Shown here in pieces: positions 7,945-17,293 of a stretch of 28,500 bases of DNA. Source of the stretch: Mesostigma viride (taxonomy: Eukaryota; Streptophyta; Mesostigmatophyceae; Mesostigmatales; Mesostigmataceae); contig RPFO01000213.1 of NCBI GenBank assembly GCA_009746045.1, forward strand, positions 3,705,456-3,733,955. The letters run 5' to 3'. The notes under the pieces were generated by a model that was given only the letters and a program-made list of their open reading frames with translations, did no database searches and had not been told where the DNA came from. The translations under genes and the position numbers were made by a program. Numbering within the stretch: the stretch's first letter is position 1; each line of letters begins with the position of its first letter.

Positions 7945-10693
7945 CTGCAAGTTGAACAAAAACCAGTTGTTGTGCAGGGAGGAGGGATTGCGGAAGGGGA
8001 GGGACACCGCAGGCACGCATTGTTGTGACTATGGGAGAGTCGTTAGGAGTAACTGCCTCCCGAGAATGACGTGCAGCACATGGATGGTAACAGTCAATTG
8101 CCATGAGGGTAGTCTATCTAATGTCATCATACAAGATCATCATGCTAACGTCACCATGCTAACATCATGATAACATAACACTCCATCGCCATGAGGGTAG
8201 TCTATGTAATGCCATAGTAGCACTAGCATGATCACATTAGATAATGTCCTTGCCAAATGCTGCTCCGTGGCGTCGCAGCCAACGGTTAGCATGAAAGCAT
8301 CCAAATATTATACTATAGTAGTATATAGAATATTGGCAGTGGTATATCTGCTAACACTTACTATGACTAGACGAAAACAATGACCTAGACTATAGTGACT
8401 ATCGCACGCTGACTTGACTTAAGTCTGCCAGTATTCCTCTCCTCCTCACCACACGACCAGGCTTACCGGCCCGCCTGCTCCAATTCGGCATCCAGCAAGA
8501 CTGACAGGTCGTGCAGTGTAAGGCACGCGACGCCGGTCCTCGTCCCTGGGCATACCAGTGGGTAAGATGCAGGCAAAGCAAGCACTGGGGTGAGAACGCA
8601 CACAGGCCGCGCGGTCTAGGTCCTTGGCTAGACGTGGCACTGGGGTGGAAAGCGGGCAAAGAACGAGGAGGGCGGTTACACGGGCTGTGGTTATCGCTAG
8701 CCGTGGTCATCGCAATAGACGACACGAGGGCAGGGGGGATACGTTTCGATGTATCGAGGGGCAGGGTTTTTTGGATCTTTTCGATGCCATCTCTGACACA
8801 GGCGCCACCCCACTCACCCACCCACCCACCCACCGCCCACCCCACCACCCCACCCCACCCCACCCCACCCCACCCCAACCCGCCCGCCCGCCCGCCCGCC
8901 CGCCCGCCCGCCCGCCCGCCCGCCCGCCCGCCCGCCCGCCCGCGCGCCCGCGCGCCCGCGCGCCCGCGCGCCGCCCGCCCGCGCGCCTGCGCGCCCGCCC
9001 GCCCGCCCGCCCGCCCACCTGCCCGCCCGCCCGCCCGCCCGCCCGCCCGCCCGCCCGCCCGCCGCCCGCCCGCCCGCCCGCCCGCCCGCCCGCCCGCCCG
9101 CCCGCCCGCCCGCCCGCCCGCCCGCCCGCCGCCCGCCCGCCACCCGCCCGCCCGCCCGCCCGCCGCCCGCCCGCGCCCGCCGCGCCGCGCGTCCGCGCGC
9201 CCGCCCGCCCGCCCGCCCGCCCACCCGCCCGCCCCCGCCCGCCCGCCCGCCCGCCCGCCCGCCCGCCCGCCGCCCGCCGCGCCGCGCGCCCGCCCGCCCG
9301 CCCGCCCGCCGCCGCCCGCCCGCCCGCCCGCCCGCCCGCCCGCCCGCCGCCCGCCCGCCCGCCGCCCGCCCGCCCGCCCGCCCGCCCGCCCGCCCGCCCA
9401 CCGCCCGCCCGCCCGCCCGCCCGCGCGTCCGCGTGCCCGCCCGCCCGCCCGCCCACCCACCCGCCCGCCCGCCCGCCCGCCCGCCCGCCCGCCCGCCCGC
9501 CCGCCCGCCCGCCCGCCCGCCCGCCCGCCCGCCCGCCCGCCCGCCCGCCCGCCGCCGCCCGCCCGCCCGCCCGCCCGCCGCCCGCCCGCCCGCCCGCCCG
9601 CCCGCCCGCCCGCCCGCCCGCCGCCCGCCGCCCGCCCGCCGCCCGCCCGCCGCCCGCCGCCTGCCGCCCGCCCGCCCGCCCGCCCGCCCGCTCGCCCGCC
9701 CGCCCGCCCGCCCGCCTGCCCACCCACCCACCCACCCACCCACCCACCCACCCACCCACCCACCCACCCACCCACCCACCCACCCACGTATACCTACTTG
9801 TGCACACTCACGTGGCAGGTCTGCTCCTGCTGCCCCCTGCCCCCCTGGAAGCTCATCGTGACCCTTGATGTCCAGAGATCCGACATGGTCGCTACCGCCA
9901 GCCACGGAACCACCTACCACCTACCACCGTTTGCACAATCTCGCATATACTCCAGGCTGACTCGACAGTCTATAGGGTCGCCACAAGCAAGCTGATCCCC
10001 CTTGGTTGACCACTGGACAACGTACATACCGAGAACTTTTCCCGAGACCCAGTGCAAAAAGCCGACGTCATCGCTCCCCTGGCTGCACATGACCCGTCGC
10101 ATCCCCGCCACCGCTGCCACCGCGGCGGCCCGCACTTCCCGCATATTGCACGCATCACACACCCTGGCGGACGTAGCTGGCTCTATCTCGCTGCCGGCAT
10201 CTGTAACCTCCTCCTCAAGGGCCTGCAGGATCCACTCAAGGGCCGCGGGGAGGGCCGGCAGAGTTGGCCCTCCGCCAGCAACCACTCCTGCGCCCTCTTG
10301 TCCTCCTGCGCCCTCTTGTGCCCCCCTGTCCCTCCCTGTGGCCTGGCTGCACCCGGCTTGTCCCACAGTTTCCTCGGCCTCCCCCGTTGGCCTGGCTGCG
10401 CCACCAGGTTGCTTGCTGACATCCGGCGCGTCGCTATCAATAGGTTTGTTCTTGCCCTTGTCAGAGAAGAGTTTTGCCACCGGTTCCCCGCCATCGACAC
10501 GGCCTGTTGGGTCGTCACGGGCAGCATTGAATGGGGTCTCATCGGTGGCATCGGGACTGCGGCTGCCAGCAGCAGTGCTCGTTGTTGTTGCAGTTGTCGA
10601 GTCCAGGAACCTCGATGCGTCCAGGAATCCCACCAAGGAGCCCAGATCCTTGAGCATTTGTAGCTGCGGTTTGTGGCGAGGCAGTTTTGACAT
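7443..10693 (-). CDS. Three-exon gene, 449-residue protein of unknown function
   Basis: Exons join(10693..9925, 8545..8467, 7944..7443) on the minus strand. Their lengths (769, 79 and 502 nt) sum to 1350 nt with compatible phases, an ATG in good context (accgccATGtc) and a TGA stop. The N-terminal third is hydrophilic and low in complexity. Around residues 183-256 there is a compact-looking segment with a CDAC pair, MRRVMCS and KVLGMYVVQW. Exon 2 adds LTLHDLSVLLDAELEQAG, probably a helix. The C-terminal part contains DEDRLLWHWEWLMSASRL and a His/Cys cluster (HAHSKGHRHPCRTC). I do not recognise the family. An alternative is that these are 3' exons of the TTLL transcript just upstream: a phase-0 acceptor (tttag) exists at 10777 and the frame is open from there to the ATG. 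Intron 1 contains the (CCCG)n tract. Confidence 0.6.
7945..8466 (-). other. Intron 2 of the unknown gene, with a 30-bp direct repeat
   Basis: Contains two copies of gccatgagggtagtctat(c/g)taatg at about 8101 and 8189, and AT-rich sequence with catgctaac repeats between them. Nothing else is recognised. Confidence 0.5.
8467..8545 (-). CDS. Unknown gene, exon 2
   Basis: The acceptor is actggtatgcccag|GG and the donor is CCG|GTAAGC. The 79 nt enter in phase 1 and leave in phase 2, matching both neighbours. It encodes RTGVACLTLHDLSVLLD and an acidic helix-like end. Confidence 0.6.
8813..9786. repeat. (CCCG)n tract flanked by (CCCA)n
   Basis: From 8881 to about 9717 the sequence is (CCCG)n with scattered single-base slips (ccg, gcgc) and rare A or T substitutions. 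It is bracketed by CCCA/CCACC repeats at 8813-8877 and pure (CCCA)n at 9718-9786. The open frames across it (PPAR/GGRA peptides) are artefacts of a unit lacking stops. The array lies in intron 1 of the minus-strand gene, so the RNA would be G-rich. Confidence 0.95.
9925..10693 (-). CDS. Unknown gene, exon 1
   Basis: Starts at ATG 10693-10691 and ends at GGTG|GTAGGT, phase 1 (a donor three bases earlier, at 9928, has the same phase). An in-frame TAG lies 29 codons upstream of the ATG. The opposite strand is also open over most of this stretch, but only the minus strand has splice sites that match exons 2 and 3. Confidence 0.55.
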
Positions 10694-11418
10694 GGCGGTT
10701 CGTGCGGGGTGGTTGGTAGTGTGGTGGTTGGCCAGCAGAAAGAGGTGTTCTGAATGGGCAACAATTACAACGGTGGGCTAAATGGATGGCGAAGTGAAGA
10801 CTTGCGCACACGAGGACAGGCATAATAGCCATGGCCTTCAGTTTGCGAGACATATAGCATGCCCGCGCGCATCCTTTTCGAACGACGCGCCGTGGAATGG
10901 GGCATGTAGTCTTCGTGGCTACTAGCGGAGCATGTATGGGCATGGCGACGGCAAGCAAGGTCGATACTGCAAGGCTCTTGGGAGCCTAAGTGACGTTAGT
11001 CGGCAGGGCGAGAGGGATGTGCAGGAAGAGGGGAGAGGCACGACGCTATTGGCAGCATCTACAGAGCAACACGAGAGGACGCTTATTCTCACTAGCATAG
11101 TAGTACAATAATAATACTACATATAGCTGTAGCACTACTACAAATACCACGTCGCCTGCTTGTAGCTGTTAGTAGCTGGCTAGGGTTGTTAGTTGTTAGC
11201 TTGCTGGCTAGGTATCCCAATGTTCAATAGAGTTGCTCCTAGTTCGCACTTCCTTTACTATTGTCAATCTCATACCTATCATGTATCATTCCTTGCTGGC
11301 ACTATACTTAAGTCAAAACGGTAAAATAAAAAAAGTACTACTATATGCCTAGCAATAGGCCTAGTCTACGCCTAGTACGTGCTGTGTATGCATCTAACAG
11401 TTGCCGGCCGCGACGCAC
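10694..11418 (-). other. Interval between the TTLL core and the unknown gene
   Basis: Contains AT-rich repeats (tagtagta, ctagctagt words at 11090-11220) and no recognised exon. It is either an intergenic region or an intron, depending on whether the TTLL transcript continues. A frame open from 10777 to the ATG at 10693 begins at a tttag acceptor-like site. Confidence 0.45.
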
Positions 11419-11526
11419 CTTCACAGCAGCCATGAGGTCACCTCGCACCGAGGTGGATGGCGTCGCGTTGGCTTCAATCAGCCACGGGCGCAGGTGGGAG
11501 TCGAACAAGAAATCAAACCCAAGCAC
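11419..11526 (-). CDS. TTLL exon i (catalytic ExN)
   Basis: The acceptor atgtgcag is the only AG in the last roughly 80 bases of the intron, a clear AG-exclusion zone. The donor-like site is AAG|GTGCGT. Its 108 nt encode LGFDFLFDSHLRPWLIEAN, the metal-binding Glu and Asn of the ATP-grasp site, then ATPSTSVRGDL. The frame stays open for 25 codons past the donor to a stop at 11341. Confidence 0.9.
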
Positions 11527-14500
11527 CTGCACATGCCAGCCGTAGGGTGCGGGCAGACATCGACCAATCGGTAAGGACATTGCCCAGCGGGGTAACACAG
11601 ACACCAAAATAATAATGATAATAACAACAATAATAATAACAATAGTAATGGCAATAATAACAACAATAATAATAACAATTAATTGCCAGCAGTGCGGTAA
11701 GATGGACACCAGCCGCTGGGTACGAGAGATGACACCGGGGGTACCAGGCACGGGGTACCAGGACTGGTCTTCTTGGACAGCAGGATTCCAGCGATTGGTG
11801 AGACAGACGCCCGTAAATGGGGCAACATAGACGGCAGCATGGGGGGGAACTTGAACGCCAGCAGCGGGGTGCACAATAGGAGGACCCACAAAGGAGATAG
11901 GGAGAGAATTAGGCAACACAGAAGCACCCTGAGAAAGTGGCATTTGGCAGGTATAACTTGCGGTAAATAAGCACTACGATCTTCTTGTGTGCCATGCACA
12001 AAGGCACGTTACAAAATTCATGCCAGTACATGCAGGAATGTGGACATTGTGTGCCCCGAATGATGGAGCTTTACTGTGAGACTAAATAATACTAGCTAAT
12101 AATGACATTAACTATGACATTAACTATATTAATTAATACTAGCTATATATAATACCACTACAATAGTAGTACTAGGATGGAATCCCAACATTGGGGTGGT
12201 CGCCCCACAAAAACCATAAGATCTTAAGATCATGTCAAAGCAAATACCAAGGTAAGGCTGTTGTAACTGGCATGCGGATAACAACTAAAGTACAGTATCG
12301 CTATCGCTCGGACCCCAACACGGGAGCTGCCTCTGCTAGCCCAGCCATTGGCGTCAGCCGATGGCATACCACGCAAGGCTTTCAATTCCCGGCGGAAACA
12401 CTTAAAGCTATACTGCATATACTGTAACATAACTATGCTATATATACTGTAACATAACTATACTATAGCATAACAGGTAGAGTAGTATGATATCGTTTGG
12501 TATGTTGAGACAGGGCTCTCATAGCATACAAAAGCAACTACTGGGAAGAAAAATACCTGAGAATACTTCATGTGAACTAGGATACAGAGTAATAGAGAAC
12601 AGATAGCCAAGGAGTGGTGAGAGGAAAGAACTCAGGCGTACATCCTTAAAGCTCATCCATGGCCATATGGCCTGTCCGTCCCTTCGCGTCTCGTTGCACA
12701 CAAACCCTTATCACATTGACACGCGCAAGCAGTCAGCCGCAAGAGAATCAACCTTCAACATACTGACACGCGCACAAGATCTTGCGTACAAGATATAAAC
12801 ATAGTGCCACACGCAAGCAGTCAGCTGCATGCGCGGTAATAACGGAGCAACGTGCGCTGGGGAGTAACACCGGGGTAAGGGGTGCATGCGGCGGAGGGAA
12901 ACCATGCACCGGGGGGAGGGGGGACAGTTTGACTCACTTGGAACAGCGCACGGCTGCTGGATGACACGGTGGCGGATTCCCGGCGCACAGAATGTAGCTG
13001 CGGTGGCCCAGACACGGACACACGCACGCGTGGTTGGTGCGCGATGATCAACCCATGGCCATCCATGGTGCAAAACATCTGAAAATCGCCACAACTGCTA
13101 CTGTACATCAAATTTGGCTCATGGATTAATGTGGCTCACATATTGAATGCGACTCACATAGTGAACGTGGCTCATAAAGCAAACCAACAAGTACGTCAAC
13201 TCGGAATATGCTTCAAGCAGCATTACCTACTCGGCGCGGATGCCGACAGCACCCGCCATCTGTGGTGGCAACGGTGCCCCCAAGCCACGCTTCCATGTCC
13301 AAAGTTCCTATTACGCCCCCACCGCAAGGACTCCCATGTATCATCCTCGCTTATGCGCAGAGAGCCTGAGGTCAGAATGGCTAAGAGCAACCTGGCATGT
13401 CACTCCAGCAAAGCCATGGCATAGGGACACCGATCATTTCAGAAAGTGGGTCAATAGTAAGAGGAGCGTACTCGGCAGTAAAAGCATATGACTAGTGCTA
13501 TAACAAGCTGCGATAGCAGGGCCTCCAAGCCCTACCACCTGGTTTGTAAAGAGGGGTTTGGACACAGCAAAATCATTGCATAGGTTCGCAAGTCTTTGCC
13601 TTCGCATTCGCCACAAGGAGCTGCCAACCCCACGTCCTAAAATGCATGCATTCAATTTACTGAGCCAAAACCCTAAAAACTGAATCTTCAAACACACACA
13701 CACACACAACACTGGCTAAATTAAGTCCCCGAGGCAGTACTGGCCCAACACAAGTTACAGCACCACAGCCAGCACTTACCGCGGCCAGAAACGCCATGCC
13801 GATCGCCTGGTGGATGGCATGGATCCCTTCCTTGTAGGCTCGCCCACAGCCGCCCTTGCGGCCCCACAGCATGCCGCCTTCCCCGGTCCCATCCGCGGCC
13901 TCTACCGGGTCACAGCAGTGCTCCTCGTCCCCTTTGTGCGACATCCAGGCCTGCAGCTCTGACAGCCGCCACACCTCGCCCTCTGCACGCCCAAGGGAGG
14001 GAAGCAGGAGTGGATGGTGTGGGAGTGGATGGGGAGGGATGCAGGAGTGGGGGTTGCGGGAGTGCATGGGGAGGGACGCAGGAGTGGGGGTTGTGGGAGT
14101 GGATGGGGAGGGATGCAGGAGTGGGGGTTGTGGGAGTGGATGGGGAGGAATGCAGAAGTGGGGGTTGTGGGAGTGGATGGGGAGGGATGCAGGAGTGGGG
14201 GTTGCGGGAGTGCATGGGGAGGGACGCAGGAGCGGGGGTTGTGGGAATGCATAATGATAACAAAAAGAAACCTTAAAAACCTGCCATGCAAGCCAAAACC
14301 TAATCATGCAGCTCGCGCGGCATTGCCCAACAACAGGAGGGCAGTGCTGGCTCACCTGCGTCTTGCGCAGCCTTCCTAACCAGTGCCATTAGGAGTGCTG
14401 TGCTGGCTCACCTGCACGGAGGGTAGCACTGTTCGCCTGCACACTGTGCCGCGTTGCTCACCTGCGTTCTGTGCCGCGTTGGTCAGCTTGGACTTCTTCC

Positions 14501-17208
14501 AGCTGCCAGCTGGTGCGTCCTCGGCCGGTGCCTCGCTGTCGTACGGCACTGTGCTGCTCCGGGGTGCCATGACAGAATGAATGATGAGTAATGAGTAATG
14601 CGTAATGAGTAATGAGTAATGAGTAATGAGTAATGAGTAATGAGTAATGAGTAATGAGTAATGAGTAATGAGTAATGAGTAATGAGTAATGAGTAATGAG
14701 TAATGAGTAATGAGAAATGAGTAATGAGTAATGAGTAAGCCATGAGTGATGGCACGACACAGCAGCAGTGCCCCGACAGAAGAATGCTGTAAATACGGCA
14801 TGCAGAACGATAATCAACGGCACATACCTGAAGCAGAGGCAGAAGATGGCTGTAGGGGGAGGGAAACGTTCGTTCAGGGAAGTTTAGGGGGGTCAATGGT
14901 CGTGGTGGTATCACCCAAGAGTTGGGGGGGGGGGCGGGGGAGGAATGTTGGGGGGCTTGGGATAGGGGGAGAGCAACACAGGACAAATCCAGAGAGGGGG
15001 GGGGTATCGCAGGCTGGTGCTAATATTGCAGCTTGAAATAAGGAAAGGGCTGCGGATGAACCACCTGTCCAGCATGTGCATTCGTCATGGGCACGTGATG
15101 CCGACAACTAAGAACCACCCTAATTGAATAACACTGATCATTACGCTAAGAAAACAACAGCAGCAAAGCTAGCAAAGAAGATACAAGAGCATGCAGGGGG
15201 GCCTTAAGCACAGAGACACAGACGTAGTCAATAATAGTAATAATAGCAGGGACAAGCAGTGCTCGCGATATTTCCATTTCATCCGGACGCGAGGCATGGC
15301 AAACATGACCACAGCAACCCCAGGCATGCCGAATGAAGAGGGTTGACACCAGCGTGGCACATGGAAGTGGGGAGCAACAACCCACCTGAAGAGGACGAGC
15401 GCCTCGTCATACACGTAGACACGCACGGGATTGGCAGAGGTGATCACCTGCACAAGCAGCCAAGCGGTGGGACACGGTGCATTAGCGATATCTAGGAATA
15501 GCAACATGACAGCAAAATGTAGGAAAAGCACCACCACAGCAACAGTAAAGCAGGATTGAGGCAGCACTAAAGCACATATCTACTGGCCAGAAACAAGTTC
15601 ACATGCAGCTCTTCCAACGTAAGCTTGCTCGCCCGATACCTAGCAACCAGAGAGCGATGACAAGTACTCGGGAGCTGCTTGCAACGGACCACCTGGCAGT
15701 CCCACCCTGGCAAGTAGTCCACCCTGACAAGTAGCAGTGCAAGGATGCTGGGGGCGCTCTATTCTTCTTCTTGAACTGGAGCTTTGGAAAAAGAGTGCTT
15801 CGATGGAGTTAGCACAAGTATATTGCCAGGCCCATGCATCTGGCCAGTCTGCACACACATAGGTAAACCTACCCCCCACACACGCAGGCCGAACTTGCGC
15901 CCGTGGATCAGGCAGGGGTCCGCGATGAACTGCTGTGCCAGCCGCCTGCGTCACAATTCAAATGATGCGTTACAATCACAGGAGGGAAACAAAGGCACAT
16001 AAAGCTAACGGCGCAGCTGGGACGTACAACTTTAAAGCTTGGGCGGGGGCTCGGACGCACCTGCTTAAGTGCCCTGCATACCGTAGTGGTCAAAATCACT
16101 TTGCGACAAACCTACTTTGCGACCAAAAAACAGGGTGAAATTTATAGTTTGCGACCCAAAATGAAGGCAAAGTTTTAGGTTTGTGAGCCCATCGACTTGT
16201 TTATGGTCAGTGGCAGGTACTCGATGTTGTAAATTTATAGGCCAGCAGGCTTGACTGCCTGCTGGCCTGCCGGCCTCCCCGCTCTTCTGCCATCGTGCCA
16301 AGACAACGTGCATGGCTGCACAAGCCTTTGGCTTTCGCATGACAAGTGACGAAAGGCGCGAAAGTTTTGGCGCCACGCGTTCGTTCTACCTGTCTGCGTG
16401 CGGCACGGCGCAGGCGCGACGCGGTAAGTTTTGAACTTTGCGACCCAAAATGAAGCCCATGAAAAGTAGTTTGCGAGGTCGATTCGCAAAGAGGTTTGTC
16501 GCAAAGTGATTTTGACCACTACGGTATGTGTGCTATATAGCTAAACGTATGTTGCCCCCCGGCAGCGCCGACGCCTTAATCTGCATGACAAAATCTTTCT
16601 CCTGTCATCGCTACCTGACAGAAAACCCAGCCTTAAAACCTGCGTGCACAAATGACGTCTTCTTTTCGCCGCCGGCTAACGGACAGAATCTCTAGACAAA
16701 GCAGTCTCTGCAAAAGAAAGTTCTTACCCTCCTACCATAGGCGAGAAAGCTATTTCTGTAACCTCAATGCTTGCACCCGAAAGCCCTTCCCCTCTGACCA
16801 ATTGACCATCAAAATTGCTCAAAGCAGCTACTGAGAACCACAGCTGCAAACACAGGAGATGCAATTTCCCCCCTCACCCTCAGCTGACCGCGTGTCGTGA
16901 AAACCCTCACGATGCCCCCCTCCCCCCCGGCACACAGAAACACGTTTTCTGCTCACCATCGGCTGAGCAGCAGCTTCTCTCGGTTCTCCGGCAAGTACTT
17001 GTCATCGGCCAGCGCCTCCGCTGGGGTGGCCACACGAGGCGCCAAGTGGCGAGGCACGGCGCGACCACGGTGACAACCCGGAAGACAAATGAGTGGAGAT
17101 TGGGAGATTGCAGGGCAAAACCGAAAACCCTTTGCTGTCCAGGTCGCTTAGGGGAAGAGTTTAGACCAATGTGTGGCGTGCCTTGATTTCAATAATGCCG
17201 TGCACATC

Positions 17209-17293
<85 letters not shown>

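Noticed and set aside
8399-9995. Frames of 360-494 codons rich in PPAR or GGRA
   Set aside because: They are produced by the (CCCG)n tract, which lies inside an intron of a phase-verified gene.
10002-10781. Plus-strand frame of 259 codons
   Set aside because: It overlaps the minus-strand exon whose splice phases match two further exons; GC-rich coding exons often leave the opposite strand open.
13131-13491. Plus-strand frames of 83-97 codons
   Set aside because: They lie inside TTLL intron g-h and show no motif or splice support.
14376-14986. LLITHYS-repeat frames
   Set aside because: Translation of the heptamer array in an intron.
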